Assembly: GCA_910587345.1 (NCBI GenBank)
Contig: CAJUKH010000038.1
Coordinates: 166,284-230,283 of the forward strand
DNA: 64,000 nt
Direction of reading: 5' to 3'
Origin: an uncultured Oscillospiraceae bacterium
Lineage (GTDB): Bacteria; Bacillota; Clostridia; Oscillospirales; Oscillospiraceae
This document shows positions 38,681-47,953 of the stretch, one piece after another; the stretch's first letter is position 1, and each line of letters opens with the position of its first letter. The notes under the pieces are model-generated. The model was given only the letters and a program-made list of their open reading frames with translations, had not been told where the DNA came from and did not search any database. The position numbers and the translations under genes were made by a program.

Positions 38681-40054
38681 TTACCGCTTTCGGCCACGGT
38701 AGGAGGAGGCGTGCGTGCGGGGCTGGGAGGAGCGGTAGGGACGGCGGCGGGGCGGGCCGAAGACCATCCGCCGCAGGACGATGAGGAGGACAAACAAAGT
38801 CAAAACCAGCAAAAGTATTTTGACCCACAAGGGCCGGAAAAGGCTTTTGAAAAATTCGATGACAGCCAGCCGGCGGGAAAACGCCAAAGTGGTATCCGCC
38901 ACCAGGTCCACCGTGCCATAATCCTTTCCCTCATAAGAGATGGTAATGGTGCCCAGGACCTGCCCCTTTTCGATGGGGGCACGAAGGGTATCGGGCAGGG
39001 CTACCGACCGGTCAAAAACGGCCGGGTCCAAATCGTTGGGGAGGGTGGCGGTAATGGACTGGGCCGGCAGGACGGTCACATAGTCCTGCTGGGCGCAGAG
39101 GGTGACGGGGACGGTGCCCACAGGTTCGATGGTGTCCAGAACGGTCTTGCGGGAGAAGGAGTTGAAGCCGTATTCCAGCAGACGGCGGCTTTCGGTGAAA
39201 TAGTTGCCGCTGACCACCTGATCGTTGGAGATCCAGTTTTTTCCTCCCAACAGTACGGCGATGAGGGTGCGGTGGTCTTTTTCGGCGGCGGAGGCCAGAC
39301 AATAGCCGGCTTCCGGGGTGGAGCCGGTTTTGATGCCGATGGCGTATTGATAGCGAAAGCCGCTGACCTTGGCGCCGGAGACCAGAGCGTTGGTGTCCTG
39401 AAGGACCCGGGCGTCGTGAAGGTTGGTGGCGGGAACGGTATAGGTCCCCCGGGAGACGATCTCCCGAAACACGGGCAGAGCCATGGCGGTCTGGCACATT
39501 TTGGCGATGTCCCGGGCGGTGGTGTAATGGTTATCATCGTGATAGCCGTGGGTGTTCATGAAATGGGTGGAGGTCATACCCAGTTCCTGGGCCCGTTGGT
39601 TCATCAGTTCCACAAAGGCGGGGATACTGCCGGATATGGCTTCGGCCAGGGCGTTGCAGGCCTCGTTGGCCGAAGGGATAAGGGCACAGTTGAGAAGGTC
39701 CCGAATGGTGAGGACCTCCCCCGGCTCCAGATTCTGGGTGGAGCCGCCCCAGCCGATGCCGGTATAGAGGGTATCGGAGAGGGTGACGGTCGTCTCCAGA
39801 GTCAGTTCTCCCCGCTCCACCGCCTCCACGGTGAGAAGGCCGGTCATCACCTTGGTGATGGAGGCGGGAAAACGCCGCTCATCGGGGGCCTGCTCATAGA
39901 GGACCTCCCCGGTATCGGCGTCAATGAGGATGGCGGCGGCAGCCTCTACCGAAAAGGGGATCTCCTGGCCGTCGGCCAGGGCGGCGGGGCTGACCAGCCC
40001 CGCCAGAAGGAACAGGCTCAGGAAAAAAGAGAGGGGAGAAGTAAATTTTTTCAT
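38681..40054 (-). CDS. D-alanyl-D-alanine carboxypeptidase (DacF-like) with C-terminal membrane anchor
   Basis: 457 residues. Signal peptide at residues 1-27 (ending AALADG), SxxK as SITK, second motif SAN, and third motif KTGS. The PBP5-type C-terminal domain is followed by a membrane helix near 405-430 (ILLLVLTLFVLLIVL) and a basic tail, so it is anchored rather than amphipathically attached. It removes terminal D-Ala in the cell wall or spore cortex. ATG 40054 has only a weak GGAGTTTCC nearby. A paralogue of the truncated gene at the left edge. Confidence 0.9.
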   Translation of the reverse strand: MKKFTSPLSFFLSLFLLAGLVSPAALADGQEIPFSVEAAAAILIDADTGEVLYEQAPDERRFPASITKVMTGLLTVEAVERGELTLETTVTLSDTLYTGIGWGGSTQNLEPGEVLTIRDLLNCALIPSANEACNALAEAISGSIPAFVELMNQRAQELGMTSTHFMNTHGYHDDNHYTTARDIAKMCQTAMALPVFREIVSRGTYTVPATNLHDARVLQDTNALVSGAKVSGFRYQYAIGIKTGSTPEAGYCLASAAEKDHRTLIAVLLGGKNWISNDQVVSGNYFTESRRLLEYGFNSFSRKTVLDTIEPVGTVPVTLCAQQDYVTVLPAQSITATLPNDLDPAVFDRSVALPDTLRAPIEKGQVLGTITISYEGKDYGTVDLVADTTLAFSRRLAVIEFFKSLFRPLWVKILLLVLTLFVLLIVLRRMVFGPPRRRPYRSSQPRTHASSYRGRKR

Positions 40055-40139
40055 AGGAAACTCCTGCTATGTATGATATAATGAACCTATTATAGCAGAG
40101 AAATCAGGAAGGCGCAACGGGGAGGGGGCTTACGATTTT

Positions 40140-40517
40140 ATGAACTTTTCCAAGTGGGAGAGCGGTATCCTGCTTCTGACGGCGGTCTTTCTTTCCTTCA
40201 GCGCGGGCTGGGTCCTGCGGGGAGAGGGAACAGAGCCTCTGCGGGTGGAGAGCCAGCGGCAGCTGGAGGTGACGGTGACCGCTCTGCCTGCCCCCGAAGC
40301 GAAGGAGGAGCGGGAACCGGTCAACCTGAATACCGCCGGGGTGGAGGAGCTGATGACCCTTCCCGGTATCGGAGAGAAGCGGGCGGCGGATATCATCGCA
40401 GACCGGGAAGAAAACGGACCGTTCCGCTTTGTGGAGGAGATCACCCGGGTGAAGGGTATCGGGGAGGAGACTTTGGCGGAACTGATCGATTATGTAACGG
40501 TGGAGGAGGAGCCATGA
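40140..40517 (+). CDS. membrane-anchored helix-hairpin-helix protein (ComEA-like)
   Basis: 125 residues. N-terminal membrane helix (about 8-26), a short linker, then a tandem HhH domain: NLNTAGVEELMTLPGIGEKR and ITRVKGIGEETLAELIDYV. ComEA binds DNA at the cell surface during uptake, but its partner comEC is not here. The gene overlaps the following response regulator gene by 4 bases (ATGA), so it is the first cistron of a four-gene operon. Confidence 0.8.
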   Translation: MNFSKWESGILLLTAVFLSFSAGWVLRGEGTEPLRVESQRQLEVTVTALPAPEAKEEREPVNLNTAGVEELMTLPGIGEKRAADIIADREENGPFRFVEEITRVKGIGEETLAELIDYVTVEEEP

Positions 40518-41206
40518 AGATACTGGTGGTGGACGACGAGAAGGTACTGGTGAAGGGCATCAAGTTCAATCTGGAAAACGAGGGCTATCAGGTGGAGGTG
40601 GGCTATGACGGCCAGACCGCCGTGGACCTGGCCCGAGAGGGGGCCTTTGACCTGATCCTGCTGGATCTGATGATGCCGGGGCTGGACGGGCTTCAGGCCT
40701 GTATGCGCATTCGGGAATTTTCCGCCGTGCCCATTATCATCCTCACTGCCAGGGGGGAGGATGCCGACAAGCTGATGGGATTTGAGTGCGGGGCGGATGA
40801 CTATATCACCAAGCCATTCAACATTCTGGAATTGAAGGCCCGTATTCGGGCCCTTCTCCGCCGGGCGGGCATGACCCAGCAGGAGGCGGGGGGCGGCAGG
40901 ATCGCCGTGGGGCATATCGTTCTGGACACCGACCAGCGTTCGGCCTGGAAGGGGGAGACGGCGGTGGAGCTTACCGCCAAGGAGTTTGACCTGATGGAGC
41001 TGCTTATCCGCAACCCCGGGCGGGTCTATTCCCGGGAGAATCTTTTGAACATCGTCTGGGGGTACGAGTATGCCGGGGATTACCGGACGGTGGATGTCCA
41101 TGTCCGGCGGCTGCGGGAGAAGCTGGAACTGGACCCGGCCAACCCGGAGTTTATCCTGACCAAATGGGGCGTAGGATACTACCTGAAAAATAAGAAAGAA
41201 CGGTAA
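40514..41206 (+). CDS. OmpR/PhoB-family response regulator
   Basis: 230 residues. Receiver with Asp7-Asp8, phospho-acceptor Asp51 (LLDLMMPG), and ITKPFN. The winged helix ends YRTVDVHVRRLREKLE. It is the second cistron of the operon 40140-43601 and the partner of the kinase at 41272. The pair resembles PhoP/PhoR or WalR/WalK-type systems, but the kinase lacks a PAS domain, so I do not assign a name. Confidence 0.93.
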   Translation: MKILVVDDEKVLVKGIKFNLENEGYQVEVGYDGQTAVDLAREGAFDLILLDLMMPGLDGLQACMRIREFSAVPIIILTARGEDADKLMGFECGADDYITKPFNILELKARIRALLRRAGMTQQEAGGGRIAVGHIVLDTDQRSAWKGETAVELTAKEFDLMELLIRNPGRVYSRENLLNIVWGYEYAGDYRTVDVHVRRLREKLELDPANPEFILTKWGVGYYLKNKKER

Positions 41207-41271
41207 GAAAAGAAAACCAGCCTGGGGCATGGAGAAGGATGGTCAATTCATTTTGAAAGGAGGTCCGTCAG

Positions 41272-42702
41272 ATGGGGACCACAGCAGAAAAAGTGCCTTT
41301 TTGGCGGAGTCTTCAGACAAAATACGCCCTGACCTATCTGGTGGTCATAGCCGCTGTGCTGGCGCTGCTGAACACCTACCCGGTGCTGGTGTCCCAGAAG
41401 ATGGTGTTCCAGTCAAAGCAGACCTCTCTCCAAAGTCAGGCCGCCGTGGTGGCCTCCGCTTTGGCGGGGCCGGACGCATTGAGCCAGGAGGGTGTGAGCC
41501 GGGTGATGGAGGTGCTGGGCGATACCGGGCTGAGCCGGGTGCTGGTGGCCGATTCCTCCGGGATGGTGGTGTATGACACGGCCTCTGCCTCGGGGGCCAT
41601 GGGAAGATATGCCATGCTGGGGGAGGTGGTGTCCGCGCTGAAAGGGAACGATGTGTTCCGGGTGGACTTTGCGGCCGGGGCGTTCCGCAGCCGGGCGGCG
41701 GTGCCGGTGACCTACCGGGGCATGACCTTGGGTGCGGTCTATGTGGATGAGTACGACGCCGAGCAGGGCAGCTTCCTTTTGGGCGTTCAGCAGACCTTGC
41801 GGACCATCTCTCTTATCATTGTCTTTGTGGCCATGACCCTTTCCCTTTTTTTCTCCAAGGCCCTGACGGGGCGGATCACCGAGCTTTTGGGGGCCATCCG
41901 CATTGTGCGGGAGGGAGAATACAGCCACCGGGTGGAGGTTTCCGGCCGGGATGAGATGAGCCAGATGGCCCAGGAATTTAACGCCCTTACCGGTCGGCTT
42001 CAAACCACCGAGGAGGTACGGCGGCGGTTTGTGTCCGATGCCTCCCACGAGCTGAAGACCCCCCTGGCCTCCATCCGGCTGCTGACCGATTCCATTTTGC
42101 AAAATGAGGCGGTGGACCCGGACACGGTCCGGGAGTTTGTGGGGGACATCGGGGAGGAGGCGGAACGGCTCCAGCGCATCACCGAAAAGCTGCTGACACT
42201 GACCCGGCTGGATGCCGGGACCCCGGTGGAAGCCGAGGCGGTTCCTGTGGAGGAGGTGGCTCAGCGGGTAACCCATATGCTGCGGCCTCTGGCCCGGGCG
42301 GTGGAGGTGGACCTTCGGGTGAAGCTGGAAGAGGGGCTGACGGTCCGGGCCACCCGGGATGACCTTTATCAGATCCTGTTCAATCTGATGGAAAATGCCG
42401 TGAAATATAACCTTCCCGGGGGAGAGATCACCCTTGCGGGCAAAGGGGAGGAAGCGTGGGCAGTGCTAACGGTGGAGGACACCGGCGTGGGCATCCCCGA
42501 GGAGGACATTGACCGTATTTTTGACCGGTTCTACCGGGTGGACAAGGCCCGTTCCCGGGCGGCGGGAGGCACCGGATTGGGCCTCTCTATCGTCCGGGAC
42601 ACCGCCCGCCGCCATGGCGGGGATGTGACCGCCCATCGGCGGGAGGGAAAGGGCACCTGTTTTACGGTGCGGCTCCCCATCCAAAAGGAGGAAGGGCAAT
42701 GA
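41272..42702 (+). CDS. membrane sensor histidine kinase with HAMP domain
   Basis: 476 residues. Two membrane helices (about 18-36 and 170-192) enclose an extracytoplasmic sensor of about 130 residues. A HAMP domain (about 193-245) leads to HisKA with His259 in DASHELKTPLASIR. The ATPase domain ends GGTGLGLSIVRDTARRHGG. AAAGGAGG precedes ATG 41272. Its stop overlaps the GerMN lipoprotein start (ATGA), so the lipoprotein is made together with the sensor. Confidence 0.93.
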   Translation: MGTTAEKVPFWRSLQTKYALTYLVVIAAVLALLNTYPVLVSQKMVFQSKQTSLQSQAAVVASALAGPDALSQEGVSRVMEVLGDTGLSRVLVADSSGMVVYDTASASGAMGRYAMLGEVVSALKGNDVFRVDFAAGAFRSRAAVPVTYRGMTLGAVYVDEYDAEQGSFLLGVQQTLRTISLIIVFVAMTLSLFFSKALTGRITELLGAIRIVREGEYSHRVEVSGRDEMSQMAQEFNALTGRLQTTEEVRRRFVSDASHELKTPLASIRLLTDSILQNEAVDPDTVREFVGDIGEEAERLQRITEKLLTLTRLDAGTPVEAEAVPVEEVAQRVTHMLRPLARAVEVDLRVKLEEGLTVRATRDDLYQILFNLMENAVKYNLPGGEITLAGKGEEAWAVLTVEDTGVGIPEEDIDRIFDRFYRVDKARSRAAGGTGLGLSIVRDTARRHGGDVTAHRREGKGTCFTVRLPIQKEEGQ

Positions 42703-43601
42703 AGCGGCTGATGATACTGATGCTGGCCCTGGCCCTTCTCTGCGCCGGCTGCGGGGAGAGAGGGCATGGGGAGGTCGAAACCGAGGAGTACCCGGTCTGC
42801 TTTGTTACCCGGGAGGAGACGGCGGAAGGGGGAGACGGAGGGATTGCCTCCAAGTCCGTGGTGGACTGGGAGTACCATGCCCTGCCTCCGGGCCAGAGGG
42901 CCTTGGACGGGCTGATCCGAACTTTGCTGGCCGGGCCGGAGGGGGAGGGGCTTGCGTCTCCCTTCCCCCGGGGTACCAGCCTGAGGGGCTGGCGGCAGGA
43001 GAACGGGGTGGTGACGCTGGACTTGTCCGAGGCTTACGGCGGCCTTTCCGGAGTGGAATTGACGCTGGCGGATGCCTGTATCGTCCTTACCCTCTGCCGG
43101 TTAGAGGATGTGGAGGCGGTCTATCTCACCGTGGACGGCCGGCCCCGGCCCTTTCGGGACCAGGTGCTGACCCCGGCGGACTTCCTTTTGGAAGAGGGAG
43201 AGCCGGGGGAGCGGGAGGTGGAGGCCGCTCTGTGGTTCCCCGCCGGGGAGGAGCTGGGCCGGGAGGAGAGGACCCTCCGCCTGGCGGCGGGGGACCGGAT
43301 AGAAGTGGCCTTACTTCAGGAACTCCTCTCCGGTCCGGAGAGCGGGGAACTGGACCGGGCCTGTCCCGAGGGGACGGTATTGCGGAGCCTGTCTCTGGAC
43401 GGGGACCGGGCTGTGGTGAACCTCAGCGCCCGCTTTTTGGAGGGGGAGGAAGCCCCTCTTCGGCTGTGGGCGGTGGTACAGACTCTGGAGGGGGTCATCC
43501 CCGGCGTTCGGGTGCAATTTCAGGTGGAGGGACTGGCGCTGGAGGAGTACGGCGGGGTGAAGTTGGGGCAGGGGCTCAAAGTGGAAAGAGAGGAACAATA
43601 A
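42699..43601 (+). CDS. lipoprotein with two GerMN domains
   Basis: 300 residues. A lipoprotein signal ends in LLCAGC, so Cys18 is probably lipidated. Two GerMN-type domains follow (about 60-160 and 185-290), each ending in a VVTLDLSEAY / VVNLSARFL pattern. GerM is needed for spore cortex integrity and engulfment in Bacillus. Its coupling to a two-component system suggests that the signal or output concerns the cell envelope (inference). Confidence 0.88.
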   Translation: MKRLMILMLALALLCAGCGERGHGEVETEEYPVCFVTREETAEGGDGGIASKSVVDWEYHALPPGQRALDGLIRTLLAGPEGEGLASPFPRGTSLRGWRQENGVVTLDLSEAYGGLSGVELTLADACIVLTLCRLEDVEAVYLTVDGRPRPFRDQVLTPADFLLEEGEPGEREVEAALWFPAGEELGREERTLRLAAGDRIEVALLQELLSGPESGELDRACPEGTVLRSLSLDGDRAVVNLSARFLEGEEAPLRLWAVVQTLEGVIPGVRVQFQVEGLALEEYGGVKLGQGLKVEREEQ

Positions 43602-43637
43602 AAGGACCAGACAGGTTTTCCGGCCTGTCTGTTCTTT
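43601..43637. terminator. terminator between the GerMN operon and the DUF1905 gene
   Basis: AAAGGACCAGACAGG, loop, CCTGTCTGTTCTTT. Confidence 0.65.
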
Positions 43638-43654
43638 GTTTTGGCAGTCAAGAG

Positions 43655-43936
43655 TCATCGCTCGGAGAGCGTGACGTGGATACTGTCGCCCTCTGCCTTG
43701 CCCAGCTGTCTGCGGATGGAGTTTAAGACGCCAATGGTATAGCGGATGTTTCCCTGGGGGTCCTTCAGTCCCATATTCACGATACTGCCGTCATAGGGAA
43801 TGCCGTCAAAAGTGGCATGGACCTTGACCCGGCCTTTGCCGAAGAGTTTGCGAATGTCCCGGGGGAAGACCACATAAGCGCCGCCGTTTTCGGGGATCTC
43901 GTGGAGGATCGCATCAAAGAAATATTCCTGTGCCAT
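43655..43936 (-). CDS. DUF1905 domain protein
   Basis: 93 residues. The pattern YFFDAILHEIPENGGAYVVF, then KVHATFDGIPYDGSI, and YTIGVLNSIRRQLGK matches DUF1905, a small beta-barrel domain of unknown function often found alone or fused to bacteriocin-protection proteins. ATG 43936 follows AGGAGATACT. It is the last gene of a run of minus-strand genes ending here. Confidence 0.85.
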   Translation of the reverse strand: MAQEYFFDAILHEIPENGGAYVVFPRDIRKLFGKGRVKVHATFDGIPYDGSIVNMGLKDPQGNIRYTIGVLNSIRRQLGKAEGDSIHVTLSER

Positions 43937-43964
43937 AGTATCTCCTGCAAAGAAATGGGGTTAG

Positions 43965-44462
43965 TCAGAGGGAAAGATCCAGCCGGTAGCTGTGTCCCAG
44001 CTTTGTCTGCTTTGTGGGCCGGAAGCCCACGGACTGGTAGCAGGATCGGGAGGCGGTGTTGAAGTCAAAGATGTCCCGGACGGTGAGACTATCATAGCCC
44101 AGGGTCCTGGCCCTGTCGATGAGGGCGGTAAGGACCCGGCGGCCGATGTGTTTCCCCCGAAGAGGGGCAGGGCCCAGGACCATGGAAAGGTCCTCCCGGG
44201 AGAAGGTCACATCTCCCACGGGGGTGAAGGTGTCCTCCTCCAAAACCTCGATAAAATAGAGTTCCCCGCAGGCGTTCAAATATTCGTACATGGCCTTTAC
44301 CCGCTCCGGCGGATAGGGTTTTTGGACCCCGTCCACCAGCCGCTGAAGCTGGGGGTCCTGATACCAGGGAATGGCGAAGTGGAACACGCCGTCGTAGGCC
44401 CGCAGTCGCAGGCCGGGACCGATGTCCAGAATATCCGGCTGTTGGATACCGGGGATGGGCAT
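43965..44462 (-). CDS. GNAT family N-acetyltransferase
   Basis: 165 residues with acetyl-CoA loop LRGKHIGRRVLTALIDRAR and the late NTASRSCYQSVGFR of RimI-like proteins. The N-terminal part (IPWYQDPQLQRLVDGV) is unlike the other GNAT enzymes in the window. Substrate unknown. Starts at ATG 44462 after AAGGAGG, 12 bases downstream of the preceding gene. Confidence 0.85.
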   Translation of the reverse strand: MPIPGIQQPDILDIGPGLRLRAYDGVFHFAIPWYQDPQLQRLVDGVQKPYPPERVKAMYEYLNACGELYFIEVLEEDTFTPVGDVTFSREDLSMVLGPAPLRGKHIGRRVLTALIDRARTLGYDSLTVRDIFDFNTASRSCYQSVGFRPTKQTKLGHSYRLDLSL

Positions 44463-44474
44463 AGATCAGCCTCC

Positions 44475-45065
44475 TTATTCTTTCACAAAAGACCGGGCAT
44501 GGGTAAGAAGTGCATTTAGCTGGGGGGATTCGGCAACAGTCAAAGAGAGAAAATCAAGGAAGGCTTCCGAAGGGGTATCGGCGGTCAGGGTTTTGCTTTC
44601 CGGGTCCAAAACGGCTCTGACTTTGGAATTTATGTCATTGTCGTCGTAAGCCGTATAGGAAATGAGGTAGGACCACTGAACATCGGGAAGAGGCTCTCCG
44701 TCCAATGCAAAGTACCATCGCCGCTGCGCCTGAACGGTGATAACGGTGTAAAATCCGCCTTTTACAAGGGGAGTCCCTGCCGGGTCGGCCTCGGGGAAGG
44801 TGTCATTCCACCGGGCTATCCTGGACTGTGTAATGGGAGGGAAGGTCAAATCTTCCAGAAGAGTTACTGTGCCCTCCTCGGTGAAGAATTCCCCCAGAAC
44901 TCCGGCAGTGTACTGGTGGCCCTGCAGATCGGTGAGCTGCTCCTCCAGATCTGCTCTGGCGGAGCCACTAATACGGGCCATTTTGGTATAGGCAGTATAT
45001 CCAAAGCCTGTTGCCAGCAGAAGCAGGATGCAAAGGGAGAAAAGGCGTTTGGCGTTTCGATTCAA
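44475..45065 (-). CDS. membrane-anchored hypothetical protein
   Basis: 196 residues: one N-terminal membrane helix (about 8-27) and an extracytoplasmic domain with no recognised family. It starts at TTG 45065, overlapping the TGA of the metallo-hydrolase gene as TTGA, so the two are translationally coupled; AAAGGGTGTG lies upstream. Forms an operon with the genes on either side. Confidence 0.6.
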   Translation of the reverse strand: MNRNAKRLFSLCILLLLATGFGYTAYTKMARISGSARADLEEQLTDLQGHQYTAGVLGEFFTEEGTVTLLEDLTFPPITQSRIARWNDTFPEADPAGTPLVKGGFYTVITVQAQRRWYFALDGEPLPDVQWSYLISYTAYDDNDINSKVRAVLDPESKTLTADTPSEAFLDFLSLTVAESPQLNALLTHARSFVKE

Positions 45066-45796
45066 AGCAGGTCACACCCTTTCTGCTTCTCGTCCATGAG
45101 GAAGCCGGCCACCCCCATATCATACCACCGGACGGTCATGCCGTGGACCTGGGTGAGTTTATACGCCGCCTCCCCGGCCAGGATGCGGTCCATGGCACTG
45201 TATAACGCTTCGATGAGAGAGGGGGCCACGGGCAGGGTGCCGTGGGAGGGCCAGATGGCATCGAAGCGGTCCAGATGCCGTTCCATCAGCCGCTTCAGGC
45301 TGTGGCGGTAGGCGTGGGCCTCCCGCTGAATGCCGAACATATAGATGCCCCCATCCTGAATGGGGTCGCCGCTGATGAGGATACGGTTTTTCACATCCAG
45401 TACGGCAACACTTCCCGGGGTGTGGCCGGGGAGGGCGATGATTTCCAGAGGCCGCTCCCCAAGGTCTATGACCTGACCGTCCCACACCGGGGTGATGGCG
45501 CCCCGCTCCGGGGCGGGCTGACCGGGGCGGCCGTGGTAGTAATTGGAGCATTCGGCGGGGTGCATATAGGGGGCTTCAAACTGGTGGTTGCTTCCCACAT
45601 GGTCGATGTCGGCGTGGGTGTTGAGAAGGCGAATGGGCAACTTGGTGAGGCTTTGGGCCAGTTCTCTGGCGTTTTGGGTCTCCATACCGCTGTCGATGAG
45701 CAGGGCCTCTTTGTCGCCTGTCAACAGAAAGAAGCGGACGCCCCCCTCGTCAAAGATCCAGGTTTGGGCATCCATTTGTATGATGTTGGGCCTCAT
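45062..45796 (-). CDS. MBL-fold metallo-hydrolase
   Basis: 244 residues. The metal-binding motif is NTHADIDHVG, with further ligands in ALPGHTPGSVAV, GDPIQDGG and the late PSHG. It belongs to the glyoxalase II/beta-lactamase fold; the substrate (thioester, lactone or lactam) cannot be told. ATG 45796 follows GAAAGGGAGG. Likely co-transcribed with the GNAT gene upstream (15-base gap). Confidence 0.88.
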   Translation of the reverse strand: MRPNIIQMDAQTWIFDEGGVRFFLLTGDKEALLIDSGMETQNARELAQSLTKLPIRLLNTHADIDHVGSNHQFEAPYMHPAECSNYYHGRPGQPAPERGAITPVWDGQVIDLGERPLEIIALPGHTPGSVAVLDVKNRILISGDPIQDGGIYMFGIQREAHAYRHSLKRLMERHLDRFDAIWPSHGTLPVAPSLIEALYSAMDRILAGEAAYKLTQVHGMTVRWYDMGVAGFLMDEKQKGCDLL

Positions 45797-45811
45797 GGTA
45801 TGACCTCCCTT

Positions 45812-46360
45812 TCAGTCGGGCTGGATGTCGATCCAGTAGCGTTTGACCAGCTGGCTTTCGTCCTCGGGGTCAGGGACGATGTTTTCCAGTACCCCGCCGC
45901 AGGCCTCAATGGTTTTACAGGACCCCACGTTGGTGTCGTGGGCACCCAGAAGGACCCGGTAGAGTTTCATGCGCTTGGCCTCTGCCAGCATGAGCCGGAG
46001 GACCTCTTTGGCGTAGCCCTTCCGCCGCTGGCCGGGCCGGATGCCGTAGCCGATGTGGCCGAAGTAGCGGATGCCCTCCAGCGTCAGATAGTGCCGCAGG
46101 GAGGAGGCCCCCACCAGCGTTCCCGCCCGGTCAAAGACCAGATGGGAGGTGGTGGTGCAGTACCCCGGGTCGGCGTTGGCGAACTGGGCGTCATTGAGCT
46201 GTTTTACCAGCCGTGCAAAATCCTCGATGGAGTTCACCGGAAGATTCAGAAACCAGGGAGAGAGCTGGCTGCCGTCGGCCAGCCATTCCTCCCGCATGGC
46301 TCTGTATGCCTCGTAGTGAACAAGGTCGGGTTTGGCCAGATAGAGGGGTGAATCGTTCAT
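45812..46360 (-). CDS. GNAT family N-acetyltransferase
   Basis: 182 residues. The acetyl-CoA loop is IRPGQRRKGYAKEVLRLML, followed by GSCKTIEACGGVLEN, both typical of the GNAT fold in the branch that includes streptothricin-type and other small-molecule acetyltransferases. ATG 46360 follows AAAGGAGTCCTTCC. First gene of the minus-strand operon down to 43655. Substrate unknown. Confidence 0.85.
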   Translation of the reverse strand: MNDSPLYLAKPDLVHYEAYRAMREEWLADGSQLSPWFLNLPVNSIEDFARLVKQLNDAQFANADPGYCTTTSHLVFDRAGTLVGASSLRHYLTLEGIRYFGHIGYGIRPGQRRKGYAKEVLRLMLAEAKRMKLYRVLLGAHDTNVGSCKTIEACGGVLENIVPDPEDESQLVKRYWIDIQPD

Positions 46361-46466
46361 GGGAAGGACTCCTTTCTGCGTGTTTTATGACCCGATTATA
46401 CCATAAAACCCAGAGATTGTTAAGAGAAAAACCGGCAGATTGGAAGGGTGGCTGCGGCATAGTAAA

Positions 46467-46491
46467 CGGCCCCGTGGATTCCACGGGGCCG
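46467..46491. terminator. hairpin after the MATE gene
   Basis: CGGCCCCGTGGA-T-TCCACGGGGCCG, a perfect 12-bp stem. The T-rich tail on the minus strand is short (TTTAC). Confidence 0.6.
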
Positions 46492-46499
46492 GCTTTGTC

Positions 46500-47900
46500 T
46501 TACTCGGTTGGGCTTTCGGTTTGATATTTGGGATGCGTGAAGTCCCGTTCCAGCCGTTTGAACAGCCGTACCAGGAAAATCACCGCCATGGTGGCCATGA
46601 CCACCTCGGAGATGGTTTGAGCCAGAGGGAGGCCGTAGAGGGGCATCAGCCAGTTCAGCAGGTACAGCAGGGGGATCTCCAGCAGCAGCTTTCGGGTAAT
46701 GGCAAAGAAAAGGGCTTCCTTGCCCATGCCCACGGCCTGGAAGACGCCCACGGCCATAAAGTCCATGCTGAGGAAGGGAAGGCCGATACACATGGCTCGC
46801 AGGAATTTGGTGCCGTATGCCACGATGGACTCGTTTTTCATAAAGAGTCCCACCACTCCGGCGGCGCCGAAATAGTAGCCCAGGGCGATGGCCGAAAGGA
46901 AAATAAGCGTGCCCTTGGCTGCCATGGTGATGGTGTCCCTACACCGTTTGATGTTGCCGCTGGAGTAGTTATAGCTGACAAGCGGCATAATGCCTTGGGA
47001 CAGGCCCATAGCCACGTTCATGGGCACCATATCCACCTTCTTGGTGATGCCCATGGCGGCCACGGCGTCGGCGCCGAAGGAGGCGGTGAAGTTGTTGAGA
47101 ATGGTCATGCCCGTGACGTTTAGAAGGTTCTGGATGGAGGCGGGCAGGCCCACGCCCAGGACTCCAAGAACAACGGAGCGCTTGAAGGAGAACAGCCTGG
47201 GGTTGATACAGACAAAGGTCTTGCCCCGCCGGACAAAGAGGAGAATAAAAAAGTAGATGCAGGCCACACAGTTGGAGAGGAAGGTGGCCAGCCCCGCCCC
47301 GGCAGCGCCCATATTCAGGCCCCAGGGGAGGATGAAGATGGGGTCCAGAATAATGTTGAGGAAACAGCCGCTCATGGTGCCGATGCTGGCGTGGAGGGAA
47401 CTGCCCTCCGCCCGGACCAGCTGGGCCATTACCACGTTGAGGATGGCGGGGGCAGCGCCCCAGGTCACGGTCCAGTACATATAGGCCTCGGTGGCGGCGG
47501 CGGTGGAAGCATCGGCTCCCAGCAGGGTCAAAAGAGGAGCGGCAAAGACGGTGCAAAGAAGGGAGAAGAGAAGCCCGCTGAACACCGAGGCATAGAAGCT
47601 GAAAGCGGAGCTGCGGGAGACGGTATCGTAGTCTCCCCGGCCCATGGCCCGGCTCATCATGCTGGAGCCGCCCACCCCGAAGAGGTTGTTGATGGCATTG
47701 AAGGCCAGCAGCACCGGGGCGGCCAGGGTGACGGCGGCACTTTGGAGCGGGTCGCCCAAAATACTGACAAAGTAAGTGTCTGCCAGGTTGTAGATCACCA
47801 TCACCAGAGAGCTGAGGACGGTGGGCACCGCCAGAGTCAAAATGGCGTTGGGGATGGGGGTGGATTCAAAAAGCTGTATCTTTTTTTCGTCTTTTGGCAT
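46500..47900 (-). CDS. MATE family multidrug/cation efflux transporter
   Basis: 466 residues with about 12 membrane helices. TPIPNAILTLAVPTVLSSLV at the start and the repeat-like SIQNLLNVTGMTILNNF in the second half are typical of NorM/DinF-type MATE transporters, which use H+ or Na+ to expel organic cations. I chose ATG 47900 after AAGGAG; no better start lies downstream. A palindrome in its promoter suggests a repressor, but no regulator gene is adjacent. Confidence 0.9.
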   Translation of the reverse strand: MPKDEKKIQLFESTPIPNAILTLAVPTVLSSLVMVIYNLADTYFVSILGDPLQSAAVTLAAPVLLAFNAINNLFGVGGSSMMSRAMGRGDYDTVSRSSAFSFYASVFSGLLFSLLCTVFAAPLLTLLGADASTAAATEAYMYWTVTWGAAPAILNVVMAQLVRAEGSSLHASIGTMSGCFLNIILDPIFILPWGLNMGAAGAGLATFLSNCVACIYFFILLFVRRGKTFVCINPRLFSFKRSVVLGVLGVGLPASIQNLLNVTGMTILNNFTASFGADAVAAMGITKKVDMVPMNVAMGLSQGIMPLVSYNYSSGNIKRCRDTITMAAKGTLIFLSAIALGYYFGAAGVVGLFMKNESIVAYGTKFLRAMCIGLPFLSMDFMAVGVFQAVGMGKEALFFAITRKLLLEIPLLYLLNWLMPLYGLPLAQTISEVVMATMAVIFLVRLFKRLERDFTHPKYQTESPTE

Positions 47901-47953
47901 GAAACTGAAAACTCCTTTCCCGGAATGGCCCAAACAAAGACCGAAGGACCAAT

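Noticed and set aside
40140..40517. ComEA-like gene as evidence of a natural competence locus
   Set aside because: comEC and comEB are absent nearby, and the gene is part of a two-component operon.
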